Below, one piece after another: positions 34,201 to 47,300 of a stretch of DNA of 64,000 nucleotides; within the stretch, counting starts at the first letter, position 1, and the number at the start of each line of letters is the position of its first letter. The notes beneath the pieces are model-generated. The model had not been told where the DNA came from. It did no database searches and saw only the letters and a program-made list of their open reading frames with translations. Source of the DNA: Struthidea cinerea (lineage: Eukaryota; Chordata; Aves; Passeriformes; Corcoracidae). The translations under genes and the position numbers were made by a program. The stretch is taken from positions 1-64,000 of the forward strand of contig VZTI01004543.1 in the NCBI GenBank assembly GCA_013397865.1, written 5' to 3'.

Positions 34201-36877
34201 TCTTGCACCTCTATACTTGGGTGATCTGGGGAATTGCTGGGGTGTATCTGTCAGCTCTTTGTTGTGCTGCTGAAGTGAGAATGCTGATCCAGGACAGAGG
34301 TCACCAGTGCCTCTGCTGGGACAGGTGTGCTTGTGAGAATTCAGTCCTGCTTCCCTGAGTGTGTGACTCTTCCTGCATACAGTAAAATCTGTGCTGTTCC
34401 CATTTGCAGCACAGAGCTGCAGCTTCCCTCTCGTAACCCTGTGTGCCAGAGGCAGCTGGATCTGCAAGCCATGCAAGAGCACGCTGAGGTTCCAGTGCTT
34501 GCAATGGAGCCGCAGGACGTGGTGCCCAGTGTTGCAGCCCAGTGCCTTGGCTCCTTCCCCTGCCACGTGACCCTGCTTGCCAGATGTGGCCCTTTGGCTT
34601 GTCCCAACATAACCTCTTGTCTGATATGTAAGATGTTGCTATTCATGTGAATTTTTGGAGACAGGACCTTAAGTGTTCTTATTCTAATTTCAGTAGTACT
34701 TTTATGCTGATTTTGAACGGATCTGTCACAAAAGACAGTGGAGAGTTGAAGTCCTGAATCTTTCAAGGGCTGTCTCGAAGCTCTGTGGTGCTTTGGATTA
34801 ACAGCAAAATACAGCAACTTGTTTTTAACCCTGATGCATCCTTTGTGGCAAAATAATGCCAGTAAATCCACATGGAACAATGCAGCTGCTCTTTGGACCG
34901 GGATCAGGGAAGAGTGTAGGTGTGAGGTGCATGTCAGAAGTGCAGTGCTGTGTGGTTTGGTATAGCCAGAACAGGACGCGAGCCACATGAATCACGTAAA
35001 AGGTGGGGGAAAAGGCTCAGAGTCGTTGTGGCTTTGGTCTCAGCCTGGTGACCTGCAGCACGTGTCCTGCTGGCTCTGCGTGCTGAGGCCACAATGAGTG
35101 AGCTGCCTTCCCTGGTGCTGCAGCAGCGTTTGGTGGCTCTACCCTCTCACATGCTGAGCCCAGGTGGGAAAAGCTGGTCTTGTAATGAAGGCACTGGACT
35201 GCAGCTGAGGTTTGGGTGTGATTTTTGTCTGTGCTACTGGGTTCTGTCAAGGCATCTGGACCTGTGTGCTGGTGTCCAGATCAAACCTGCGGTCAGAGCA
35301 TGTCTTGGCCTCCACTGGGGCCCTGCAATGTTTTCTCTCTGTGGAAGCCAGGGTGTGTTGGGCCTGGATCTGGCCTTGATATAAAGTTGAAAAGCAGCCA
35401 GGAGACATACCTGGGAGATGTAGATCTGCTAATCTAGACATAGCTGGGAAGAAATAGGGCTAGTAATTTTTTTTCTGTCTCATCTGCAAATGAGGATAAT
35501 AATTCCCTTTCCTCACCTTTCGTGTGTTTAGATGAAACCTCTAGAGGGTGGGGGCCTGACTTCAGAGACAGACACAATGGGATGGTGACTTTAGCCTGGA
35601 TTTCTAGGGGACTGTAAATAATGGAAAACTTTGTTATTTGTCAAGGGATAAAGCTCATTAGCATCTGGGACATGCCTGTGCTGGTTTTGGAAAGTTCAAG
35701 AGGTCTTTTCTTTGCAAGTGCTTTTATGTATGTCCCAGAATGAAGTTGGTATGGTATAGCTAAAACACATCTAAAAGTATGTAACCCAGCAGCGTCCCAA
35801 ACAAGCTGAGCAAATAGGCGTTCACTGGGTTTTAGGTTTTAGTCCTAATTTATGAGCAAGGAAGTGGAATAGGGGAGAGAGAGGCAGCACCGGAGCCTTC
35901 AGAAGCCTTCAGACCCTGCTCAGTGGAGGCACAGCAAAAAATGTCAAGCCAGTTGTGCTGTTCTTCTAATTTCTCAGAAACAAACCCACCAATATATCAA
36001 ATATGTCTCTCCCTAAGCTTATTTCTAATGTCATATTAATCTGTGCTCTCATGTGTGTTTGGGTAGGATTTAGAGCATTACATCAGTTTGCTGTGCTGTT
36101 GCTTTGCTCTGACACACAGCTTCGCCATGGGGGGCTGGTGAGGGAGAAAAGTTTAGAAGGAAAGGACTTGAAATGAGGAAAGGGGATAGCACACCCAGGA
36201 AATATCCACTCCTCCTTTAGGAGGAAAAAAAGTACTTCAACCAGTATTTCTAAAACTAGAATTGCAGACAAATGTGGAAGGTGTCAGGGCAGTGCTCTCA
36301 GATCCCATTTCAGATTTTGGACCGTTTGGCTTTTCTTTCTCCTTTTCACTGACCCTTGTTGCCATTCCTTGCTGTGTGAAGTCACATTTGGTTTTGTCAG
36401 CTCTTCAGGGACCTAACCTGTCATTTCCCTTTGTTTGCAAACTGCTATGATCGTTTATGGCTTGTTATAAATAATAAGAGTGTTGCAAACCTCAGGAAGG
36501 CAAACATGAGTATTTTAGAAGGTATGGGATGCAGTGAAATTCCATGTGTGCATATTCACACATACATTTGTGTGAACACATGCATATGACATGCATGGAT
36601 AATGGCCTAGTTAGCCTGTAATCCATTTCATATGTAGCACATGACAGTGACCTGAGTAACAGAGTATGGTAATACATTTTTCCTTTCAATTGGTGGGTTC
36701 TCTGGGACCTTCATCTTCCTACTGCAAACTCAATCTGCATTTTGCAGTTCCTCGGGTCCTGTAGGAAGAGTTCTCCTTCTCTCCCTCTCCTCTTGGAGCT
36801 GGGCAGAGCAGTTTGGCAGATCAGCTGTGGGAGGACTTGGAAATGATGGGAATGGCTTTCTTGAGCTCAGAGACCAA

Positions 36878-37210
36878 GCGTTATCTCTCGTCCGGGGCAG
36901 GAGGAATGTAGGGAGCTGCGTCCAGATCTGCGATAGCGACGCAATGAGCTGATGAGCGAGTTCAGTGCTGCAGCAAGGAGGGGGAGGGAGAGCTTATTTT
37001 TAACTGGAAACTGCACGAGTGAGACTGAAGTAGCTCTGTGCTGCCGTGCTATCATCAAGTGCCTGTGTGAACGAGGGAGGGTACGAGCACGGGTCCGTAC
37101 GGCGCGGTGTCCTAGCGGAACGTGTGGCTGGACGTGAGCAGGGTGGAGGCAGATCGGGTGAGAAGGCAGTGCACGCTGCTGCCTTTGTCTGGGCGTTGGA
37201 ACGAGCCACT
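36878..37210 (+). promoter_or_regulatory. PAK6: CpG-rich block, candidate PAK6 promoter and first exon
   Basis: Roughly 25 CpG within about 330 nt, with clusters such as ctgcgatagcgacgcaatg and gtccgtacggcgcggtg, against a CpG-poor background. A good donor ATCGG|GTGAGA lies at 37157/37158, so a non-coding first exon ending at 37157 could splice to the ATG exon at 41098. It is on the right strand, 4 kb upstream of the start codon. A pyrimidine-rich tract follows. Confidence 0.5.
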
Positions 37211-37217
37211 CCTGATA

Positions 37218-37430
37218 ACATTTATCTGCTTCTTTTTCTTTTTCTTTTTTTTTTCCCCGTTGGTGTTGTTTCTTTACTGTGCCCTCCTCCTCGGGTTGCC
37301 TGTCTCCCACCCATTCCTCTCTGCCTTACTAACTCGTTCCCCTTCCATCCTTAATCTTCCCACCCCTTCCTCTCATCTGAGCCTGACCCCTCTCTCTTCT
37401 TGCCCCTCCTTCCCAGCTGATCCCTCCCCC
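37218..37430 (+). repeat. Pyrimidine-rich asymmetric tract
   Basis: About 200 nt strongly enriched in C and T on the plus strand (long T runs, then ccctcctcc, ctcccaccc, cccttcc blocks), directly after the CpG block and candidate donor. Low complexity; possible triplex or R-loop-forming DNA. Confidence 0.7.
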
Positions 37431-40400
37431 TGCTCTGGATCTGCTGGCTGTGGGATTTTTTCTCGTGCTCACTGGCAGATGTGACAGCTTTTGGAACTGT
37501 ATCATCTAGGAACAGCTATATCTGGAGTTGAAAAACCTAACGTGGTTTCCCAGGCAGCAGGAATGGATCGCTGAGAGAATTTCAATCTCCGACTGCTTTT
37601 GTCTTGTGGTAGTGACTTTTATTATTTATGTTTGTGACATTTCTTACAGTACAGTTGTCAGCACTGAATGAAAGACTAAAGTGTAGTAGATTATTATAAA
37701 ATCAGTGTCACAGTATTTGTGTTGTTATATTAAAGGGATGCTGTCTATGTTTAAATACAGGTTTGGCTTGATTTACAAAATCTTATATGCATAAAATGTT
37801 CTTATGAATTTCTTACTGACTTAGAAAAGGCCTGGTTTTATGTGTTTTATTTAAGAATAAACATTCTTTAGCTGGGTATTGGAAATACAAGTAAATAGCT
37901 CTTGCTATTGAAAACCACAAAGTGAAAGGAGACTGGTTAAATACAGACCTCCTCAATGAGATGCAAAACCTAGCAAGATTATTAGAATTCATTGGATTTC
38001 AAATAACTATTTTTAGTGTATGTATTTCATTTGATCTTAATGCAGTTTACCTTTAAACCACCTGTCTGATCTTTTTATAATCAGGGATTGATGCTGACTG
38101 TATAAAGCAAATGCCATTGGATGCCTAGGGGTGTGTTGTATTTAGAGCTGATTACATTTTGTTGTTTTTAAGCTGTCTGTTTTAAGCCAATAAGGTAGAT
38201 GCAGGCCATGCCAACTAGTCACTTAAAACTGACCATGAACTCAGTAGGTGCTCCTTTCTGGGTGTTGGAAGCATGCTTTTGGCTATGGGATCCAAGTGTA
38301 GTCCACGTGTTGATTGCCAGGGATAGGGGTTTTATGTAAATATACAAATGTAGTGTTATGTTTATGCTTCTGCAAACTGAGGTGGTGAAATAGAGCCACT
38401 GCTCTGGTTGGGGCCAAAATACCACCTGGGCTTTAAAAATTTGCATTTTGAAGCACTTAAGCCAGAATCATTCTCCTTATGGGGAAATACCTGACATGTT
38501 CAGAAAACCATTGATGCTAAAAGTGCTAATGATGGTGACATTTGTAACACCCTGTTTTACAGGACCCTTTGCCACATGAAGCACTTAGAAGAGCAAACTT
38601 GAGACTGTCTGCTATGGCCTGGGTATCTTCTCATTGTGAAGCTGTGAGAGTAGGAGCAGGAGAGATACTGGTTGAAATAGTAAGATCACTGGGATTGCTC
38701 TGGCTGGGTCCAGGTGGAGCAAGGAGCTGTCATAACTGATGTGTAGTCAAGGATTCAGACCTGAACCGCTTGCTGTAATACTACAGAGATACTCCCTGCT
38801 TTCCTTGGAGGCTCTGAAGCTCCTCAGCAGCTCCAGCTGTTGGTTTGAGCACTAACACCACAAGCTATTAGACTATCTTTCCTTTCTGGGATTGTCTGCA
38901 CTTTTTTTCCTTAAAGAATTGCCCTCTGACTTTAGTCTTGATTATTAGTTAATAAGCAGCACCTAAGGGGCCTGAGAGATGAATCACTGTGTGTGAGGAG
39001 CTGCAATACAGACCTGGAGCACAGACACCCTTCCCACAAGCTCTCCATTAAGACGTATTTGCGTTTTCATTGGAGCTTGTTCTAAGCAAAGATTATTCTG
39101 GCTGCAAAATCTCTTCTAGGCAGAGCAGTTGCTTCCAGCCTCTTTTGTAAGTATTTTTTTTTTAGTTTCCTAACCTTTTGTTTTGTTTTTCACCTGTGAG
39201 GTATCTTTAGTAGGCTGTTGCAATGGGACAGTGTGTGTGAAGTCAGTGTTTCACCAAGCATGGATTGCATGACTGGGAGGTTAGATGGAGCAAAGGTCCT
39301 TCTCTGCCATACAAACACTTCCTATCCCTGTGACTGCAGGATTGTGGTAACCAAACTGGGAGCCAGTGTGTATTGGATTTTCAAGACCCCAGTCTAGCAC
39401 CAGGGGGCAAAGTCATTGTTCAGCTGGTGGCTGCACTTTGCTCCCTAAACAAGTTTAGAGTGGGACAACCTGGAAAATGTTTGACATAGATTTCACTGTG
39501 ATGTGCCGATTTTGGAGACTGGTGTCCTCTAGAAACGTGTTCATGTCTACACCACAGCGGGTTATCTCTATGCGGTCTGTCTCTCTGACCCTTGTAAACA
39601 TTTATTCAGCACAAATAGTTGGAAGCTGAGGTCCTACACAGGAGAAGAGTGACTGCTACAAAGTTGAAGATTAAGTGGCAAAAATCCTCAGTCTGATGTC
39701 AGGGAAGAGATGGCATTCATGGCTGTAAGCAGTGTTAGTGAGAGGCAAATGCTAATAGTAACATTGTTTGTGGAAGAGGAAGAGCATATAAATGTTATCA
39801 TTGTTTATTGGTGGATGTTAATTGCTTTAAAAAATATATGCAGCTTTTTCCCAAAGCAGTGAATACAGTCATAGAACATTTCAGAGGAGACGGGACCTTG
39901 AGAGGCACAGCCCAACCCCCCTGCTCAAGGCAGGGTCAGCTCAGAGGGTCAGGCTGGATTACTCAGGGCTTTGGCTTTGAGAGCAAACCCCTGAGGATGG
40001 AGCCTGCCCAGCCTGTCTGGGCAGGCTGCTCCAATGCTGGACTCTCCTAGTCACAGGAAAGCTTTTCCTTCTATCCTGTCAGGACCACTCCTGTTTTGAT
40101 TTATGCCTGTCTCTCACTCCCACCACTCCCCACTGTGAAAAACCTGGCTCTCCATAAAAAATCTCCTTACCTCACCCTACCTTCACTATCTGGTCTTTGT
40201 GAAGAGGTTGTGTCAATCCATTGCAGTCCTCCAGCTTTCCCACCTCTTGACTGCATGCAGAACTCCAGTTCTTCCTTTTCCTTCATAACTTCCCGATTTC
40301 AAAAAGGTCCAATCTCTTAGCTTTCTATCTAAGTATCTTTTTTTGGTTATAAATTCTTAATTCTGATTTTGAATGTCTCCTGTGTTTGGGTATATTTCAG

Positions 40401-41097
40401 TGTTAGGTACTTCTGGCTTGTTGCACTTGCACTGGCTGTTCACACAAGCTGTCTCTCTCAGCCCCCAAGGGAAAGGAATCTTAGTTTTTAATTTTAGCTT
40501 CTTCAGCTACCTGCTGACAGAGTTTGATTTCCACCTACCACCTCCTCTCTCTCTCCTGAGCCCTCTGTCTAAGCAAGAAAAACTGACATCCAGAATCAGT
40601 CTCGGGCAGCTCGTCCTTTGGCAACAGCTCTGCTGTCTTTAAACGGGAACCCAAGTGGATATTACTTACTTGGAGTAAGCAGTGAGAAGAAAACCTGAGT
40701 CCTATTCATAGCCACCTTAAATTCCAGCCTTGTGGTGGAATCAATGCTGTCTAACTGGCTGGACTCCAAGCCATTTAACATAGGTACAAACAGGTAAAAT
40801 ATAAATATGTATCTCTAAATTATTGTTTAAATCGTTTTATCAGGTAACATGAATTTGTAGAAATAAAGGAAGTCACTAGAAATCCCATCTCAGTCATGAA
40901 CCTGTGAGGTGGCCTTGGGCAAATCATCACTCTCTTGGTGTCTGTTTCCTCATCTGTAAAAGCAGGTGATCAGCTCCTGTTAAAGTGCTTTTCGCTGGAG
41001 AATGTTCTCAATACAACATAATTGCCTCATAGGACTGATTTTACTGGTTGGGCACTTCAGCCCTAGACAGGCACTGACGGCGTTGCCTTCTCTTCAG
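37431..41097 (+). other. Upstream of PAK6 coding exons, no gene seen
   Basis: About 3.7 kb, probably the intron between a 5' UTR exon and the ATG exon. It contains one minus-strand CR1 (39867-40110). Otherwise AT-rich unique sequence with nothing recognisable. Confidence 0.6.
39867..40110 (-). mobile_element. CR1 fragment, antisense
   Basis: tcatagaacatttcagagga at the left end is the reverse complement of a CR1 3' terminus. It continues through ctgcccagcctgtctgggca and aggctgctccaatgctggac to aggaaagcttttccttctat, in CR1 order. Confidence 0.85.
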
Positions 41098-41102
41098 GCA
41101 TC

Positions 41103-41306
41103 ATGTTCCGCAAGAAGAAGAAGAAACGCCCAGAGATCTCGGCCCCGCAGAACTTCGAGCACCGTGTCCACACCTCATTTGACCCAAAGGAGGGCAAATT
41201 TGTGGGCCTGCCACCTCAATGGCAGAATATTCTGGACACGCTGAGGCGCCCCAAGCCAGTGGTAGACCCTTCAAGGATCACGAGGATGCAGCTCCAGCCT
41301 ATGAAG
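41103..41306 (+). CDS. PAK6: PAK6 coding exon 1: start codon and CRIB
   Basis: Acceptor ccttctcttcag (AG 41096-41097); ATG at 41103. 68 codons from MFRKKKKKRPE through GLPPQWQNILDTLRRPKP to MQLQPMK; donor AAG|GTAAGG. Holds the entire CRIB/GTPase-binding segment. Confidence 0.98.
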
Positions 41307-44300
41307 GTAAGGGAGGGAGACTGTTCTTTACTGTTCCTCGGGGAGTTGCCTTCAAGTTGAGGCACTGTTTCCATTGCCCCATGAATGGGACTAAGAGTGG
41401 TATATGCATGGAATTCAGTGGACAGCAGGCTTTGATAGCCCAAGGTGATAGTAACTTCATCAGGAATAAGGACAGTAGGATCCTGACCTGTTGCTGTCAG
41501 TGTTGAAATAACCAGCTGGCTGCCTGTCACTGTGACAGGGACCTGTGAAAGTTCCTATGGTAGCTGACAGGACCCAGGATGCGTTCAGCTGTTGTACAGG
41601 GAAGCCAAGAGAAGAATTCATGGAGAGACCTGTTTTAGCAGGTTTGTCATTCTCGTGGGTGAGCAAATTTGGCTGGTAATTAAGTTGCCTGGGAAGCCTG
41701 AGTGGGAGAGAGAGCAGGGTAGTGCTGCCTTGCTGTTCATGGGCAAGTAAGGACAACAAGGAGTAAACTAGGGTCTGGGCTAAAATGGTTAATAAACCAG
41801 CATTTTAATGGAAAGTGGGACATAGTAATGGTAGAATGTCCTTCAGTAAGGAAAAACAAGCGATTCCTGTGGATGGGTGGTTTTAGATGGCTGCTGGTAC
41901 TGGCACCTGGAGACTGTTTAAGTGACATCAGGGACATGCTGTGGGAAAAGGCAACTTCATGGTGACCTCTCCGGAAAGGGAAATGAAAGATGGTGACAGA
42001 AATATTGTGCTTAAAGTCTTGCTAGCTTGGGGGAGGTTTTTGTTGCCAGTTAAAAAAACCCCTGCGGGGGGCCTAAAAACTGAATGGTGCGTTGTAAAAT
42101 AGAGATGGTGCTACTTGGAGTTTAGGAGGGATATAAAAGAGTTGTCTATCTGATGAATATATTTAGCTTTTTGTGTACAGGTGCTTAAAACATGGGGACT
42201 AAAGGGGCCTATATTTGGTATAATGTAAGCTTCAGTACATAATCAAACCTGCAAATGAAATGGCCCATCAGGATCTTTGAGCAGATGCTGATTTATAAAA
42301 GAAAAACTTGCTTAGGAAGAACAGGTAGAAAAAAAAAAGGCAGAAGGTTATTATGTGGTGTCCTGAATGTGCTTTGAGGTTCAAAATGTAGTAGGGGATT
42401 GGAGCACAATCCAGAGAAGAGATAAAATGTGTAATAAGAGACCAACTTGGTTAGATCAGGAGCTCTTTAATGAGTTTAAACTGCAGGAGGATTGCTCAGA
42501 AGGGTGGAAACTAGGTCAAGTTATAAAGGGCAAAGAGAAAAGAAATTCATGTAGGAGCAAAACTGAAGGCCAAGGCGCAAAAAGAGATGTTATTCTCAAA
42601 GAACATAAAGGGCACTAAGGAAGACATCATGAGTGCACTGAGGAGGATGAAGGAAGGAATTTGTTCACTGCTGATTTTGGAAGAAAGTTATCATATGACA
42701 CTGAGAATTCCTAAGTGTTTAATGATTTTTCTCTGGTCTTTATTAAGTGTGATCAGTGGGCTGACAATTAGCATGAGCATGAAGGGATGAGAATGCAGGC
42801 TGGAAAAGGAAAAGAACAGGAACAGAAATGAGACTTTGCTAAGAAGTTGCATATTTTCAAGTCAGCTGGGCCTAATGAAATTCAGGGAATTGCAGATCAG
42901 TCAGAATAATTTCTATCCCCAGAAAGAGACTGGAACAAATAAGCAAGTAATCTGTTTGCAGCCACTTCCAAGGAGATAGCAGGGTAATAGCTGGCAGCCA
43001 GTATGGATTTATCAAGAAAAGAGTCATGTCAAGCAACCCAATTTTCATCAGTCAGAGGGTAGGGGGATTTGGGTCAGGGAGAAGTGATAGCACTCCCCTG
43101 TATCTTGACTTCAGTGAGGCTCTGGACACTGCACCCATGGCGTTCCCAGAGCAAACCAAGTTTCCTCAAGTATTAGGCAATGGATGCTCAAAAAATAGCG
43201 TGAGGCATCACTGTTGAAACAGAAATGTGTGTGAAGAGATTTCCTGGAGTTCGCCCTCAGCCTTACGCTGGTCAGGACTTTCATATCTGACTTACCAAAC
43301 CCGAGGATGGTAAAAGCTGAAAGGAGGTGCAAATCCTCAAGAGAACAAGGACAGAATACCCAATATGCTTTAAAAACTAAAGAATCATCTTAAACTAACA
43401 CTGCTTTTCCCAGTAATTCCAAGTGCAAACACCCTCTTAGACTGCATAACAAAGCTGACTATTTCTGGTAAACGCCATTTGAATTAATTCCTGTTCAATG
43501 ATACCAGTCAATTAGATCTTTTTTTTTTTTTTTTTTTCCCCCAAGTGCTAGCTGGCCAAGCCCTTATATATAGTCCTGGATTCAACTATCATAGTAGTTC
43601 CTGGGTTTGTGTGTGGCTTATTAAAAGGTGCTTTTCTTGTTATAATTTCTCAGTTTTGGTCAGTAAGGCATGATCTATGTAAGAGCACTCCATATAGATT
43701 TGGCTCAAATTTGGATGTTTCCTCATTAATCTGATGCAGTCCTTAAACGCAGCAGCAAAGCAAGATTAATTCACATTTCCCCTGTCTGCTGGGGCTAGAT
43801 CTGACTTCATGGGAGTGACCTGAGTCTAATTCTAGGGAGTTTTAGCTAGAAGGGGAGGAGAGCACTGGAGTGGATTTTCTGGAGAGGCCATTGCGTGTTG
43901 TTGGAGACCTCTTATTTTGAGAACATACACATCTTTCTGGAATGACTTTTGTCCATTTTGAACAAAAAGTTTGTGTCCCCAGCACATTGTTCTGTGGCAG
44001 CAGCTGGCCTGTGGAGGGAAGGGGGTGTGTGTGTGGTGAGGGAGTAGGAGTGAAGACCAGAATTTCCAGCTGCAGCTGGTGTGTGTGCCATGGAGTGAGT
44101 TGAGTTGTCCTTTCTTCACCTTGTTGAACAAAAATCTTCTGTTCTGCCTTTCATTCTCAGACACTGAGCAAACCAGGTGCTCATTTGTGCACTGTGGTGG
44201 CATACTGTTGAAATTACTGGAGCTACTGTGTTGCACCAGCTAAATATTAGTCTCAGTGTAATTAATTCAGAATGCTTAGAAGATCCCTGGAGCTCAGTTA

Positions 44301-47300
44301 GCAAACAGGAGATTGCTGTCACTCCAGGGAAGGACTTTCCTCAGGCAGAGGTTCATGAAAGTGTAGGAGTGATCCTGCGCTGCAAATTTCTGTGGAGAAA
44401 TGAAACATTTTCTTTCCCGGCACTAGAAAAGCTTCTGTAAGCTTTTCAGTTCCAGAAAAAAAACCAAGGAAGAACACTACATAATATACCAACAGCTTAA
44501 AGTGTCCTACTTGTACAGAGCTGGTGCCTGTTTGGATGGAAGCCTTGTTCTTCAGCGTTTGCTTACAAGGCAGTTGTGAGCTGCTGTGACCCTTTGTTCA
44601 TCGTTTTTAATTATAATAGCTTGGCAGGGCAGAGCAGGGAGGCAGAGTTGGAACAGCACAGTCTGCACTGGTCAGGATTGAGATGTATTAGCAGAAATTG
44701 TGGAGAAGCAGACTGAGGGAGGCTGATTACAACGCTGTTGAGCGTGCTGCAGGGGAAAGATGAACCTTGTGTTGGCACAGCAAAGGTGAGTTTTGCAAAT
44801 GGAGCTTGCAGCAAGCTGGAACTTCTGAGAACTAGTATTTCAGGAGCTTGGTGAGTGCATTAGTGATGTAGTGTCACAGAGTTTCAGCGCAAGAAAGCCA
44901 GGAATGTTGAAATACCCCAGTTTTGCTTTTAGAATGTGAGCAGAACAGCAAAATTGACTGTTCTGGCTGACAGCACTGCTGCTCCGACAGTGAGATGTAA
45001 CCCAAGGACACTTTTTTTTCCCTCAGTAAAGGACAATGAAACAAAAGACAAAAATTTGTAATTTTTCCTGAACTCCTTGAGTTGTCTTTGGCTATATGTA
45101 CAAAATTTAACCTTTGGCAAGATAAACTGAGCCTCAATTCTTACAACTCTGACTTGTTTCGCACCTTCCCTGTGTTTCCCAGACTGTGGTACGGGGCAGC
45201 ACCGTGGAAGTGGAAGGCTACATCTCTGGGTTGCTCAACGACATCCAAAAGCTTTCTGCCATCAGCTCGAACACTCTGAGGGGCAGGAGCCCCACCAGCA
45301 GGAGGAGAGCCCAGTCCCTTGGGCTCCTGGGAGACGAGAGACCCCCGGACATGTACCTTCAGAGTCCTGAAGGAGACTGGGCAGACAAGTATGGGAACTA
45401 CCTCAACTGCAATGGTGGGTCCAAGGTGGCCCGGAGGCAGACCATGTGGCCGGATTACAAGCCCCGCCTGGAAGGGCAGTCTCATCCCAACGGAATGGTG
45501 ACAAAAGCCCAGTCCTTGGGGCCGTCAGAGTTCCAGGGCGCCGATGGCAGCTGTTTGCAGCGCGCCTCGGGGCTGCAGCACGTGCCCGCTGTGCCGGGGG
45601 AGAGCGAGACGGCAATGAAGAGCCCGGAAGAAGGCTGGCTTCAGCGACAGCCCAACGCCAGGCCCTCGGGGGAGGGCAGCCCCAACTCCAAATCGCGGGA
45701 GAACAGCCTGAAGAGGAGGCTCTTGCGCAGCGTGTTCCCCTCATCCAGCGCCTCAAACAAGGCAGGCCCTCCCCTGCAGATCAAGGTAGGAGTTATTCAC
45801 TGGAGTGCAATGTTGACTTTACAGTTCCAGAGGTTACATATGCCGCCAATTTAATTGCAAACATCGGGCAACCATCTGTTCTTGTTATGATTAACGGTGG
45901 AATCAAAATAGTCCTGGGCAGGGGAAATGTGTGGTCCGCCTGAGCTTCGCAAGATGCTGCGAGGCACAGCTCAGGATGGCAGCCAGATCTCCAGCAGAAG
46001 GTTTGGCGGAGCTGCGGGAGCGTGGGCTGGGAAGGACGAGGGGTCTTAGTTGTTACCTTTTGTTGGGTAAAGGCATAACTGCAATGCCATTCTGCTGGCA
46101 CCAAAGAGCCTTTGCCATTTGGGAAATTGCCATGATTTGCATTAGCAGTGTATTCTTCTGCCTGTGCAAACCAGAACTACCTCAGGAGAGTGTGTTGGTT
46201 ATAGCTGTATCTGCCAGGTCGCTACAGCAGCAGGGTTTGGATCAGCACCCACGGTGCTGTCACACAGGAAATCAGACTGTTGCATTTTGGAAAGGGTGGG
46301 ACAGCTCATAGCTACAGCTCCCCCAGGAAAGCTGTCCTGAATGGATGACTCATTTCTTGTTAAACTGCAGAAAATCCCTGGTTCCTGGTACTGGATAGGA
46401 AATGCAGACATTGCTTCTTTTCCATTCTGGGCTGACCCAGCATCCGTCTTCTTTGCATGGCTTGTCTGGTGGCTTCAAAGCTGGTGCTGGGCCAGACTGA
46501 TTTTCAGCAGCTGTGAAGTCCCTGAACTGGGAGGACAATGACAGGAACCACTGTCCAAACCAACCTGACTGTTCTGAAGGGTGTTGCAGGAAGGGGATGT
46601 CTCCAGTCCAGCTTCTCGCAGTTTGCATAAGGATCCAGGCTCCAGGTTTTGGGCACAGTGGGTTTCCTTTCCAAGGGAGAGGATTTTGAAGGAATGCAGT
46701 CCTTGTGTAACACAAACTGCACTTACTGCTGTCTCAGTGACTCTGGGCTGGTCTACACTGGTTGGAGGCCTGTCCCTGAGTACCTGGAACTGGCCACTTC
46801 TGTCTTCCCTAGACAGAGTCTTTGCCAGGCTCAGCACTTCCACAAGCAGGAGCAGAAGTTACCAGCCAAGTGGATGTGCTTGGGAGTGTTCGAACTCTGG
46901 CTGTTTGTCAGAGGAGAGGAGTGGGGAAGACCTTGAAGACTATGTAATCTATCTCCCTGCTCCAGTAAGGGATCTGTACCATCCCTGGTAGTTGTTTATC
47001 TAAGATGTTCTTACCAGCCTCTGATGATGAAAACCTGGGTCTCCTGCTCTGATGGAGCTGATGATGTGTGAGAAATGTGCAATTGCAGATGAAAGGGACA
47101 GGGATATAACTGAATCATGGAATCCCAGACTGGTTTGGGTTGGTAGAGACCTTAATGTCTGTCAGGTTCCACCACCTGCCATGGGCAGGGACACCTTCCA
47201 CTAGACCAGGCTGCTCCAACCTGGTCTTGAACACTTCCAGAGATGGAGCACCCACCAGTTGGCTGGGTAGCTGGCTGAAATGGGAAGGTGGTGCCTTGAA

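Larger units (their letters stand above)
12351..36877. other. Gene-poor interval between BUB1B and the candidate PAK6 promoter
   Basis: About 24.5 kb without an exon I can identify. It contains CR1 fragments (15930-16294, 17498-17552, 22618-22717, 27163-27338), an unexplained minus-strand ORF (20525-21229), a G-rich tract (19595-19617), a GGA run (about 21790-21806), a short (CA)n (24992-25005) and a CpG-rich exon-like segment (31178-31255). The rest is unique sequence with no recognisable feature. In human, PAK6 has upstream non-coding exons and a BUB1B-PAK6 readthrough is annotated, so some of this may be transcribed. Confidence 0.7.

Noticed and set aside
34341..34988. 215-codon minus-strand ORF
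   Set aside because: Composition is random, no motif, no splice context and unremarkable codon use.
36867..37310. 147-codon minus-strand ORF in the CpG-rich block
   Set aside because: GC-rich promoter-like DNA often has chance ORFs; Arg/Pro/His-rich translation with no family resemblance.
12331..41097. Direct BUB1B-PAK6 readthrough transcript
   Set aside because: Annotated in human, but here BUB1B has a normal stop and a good polyA signal. DNA alone gives no support for readthrough, so it is not listed as a feature.
45403..45756. Minus- and plus-strand ORFs overlapping PAK6 exon 2 in other frames
   Set aside because: Shadows of the GC-rich PAK6 exon, whose true frame is unambiguous.
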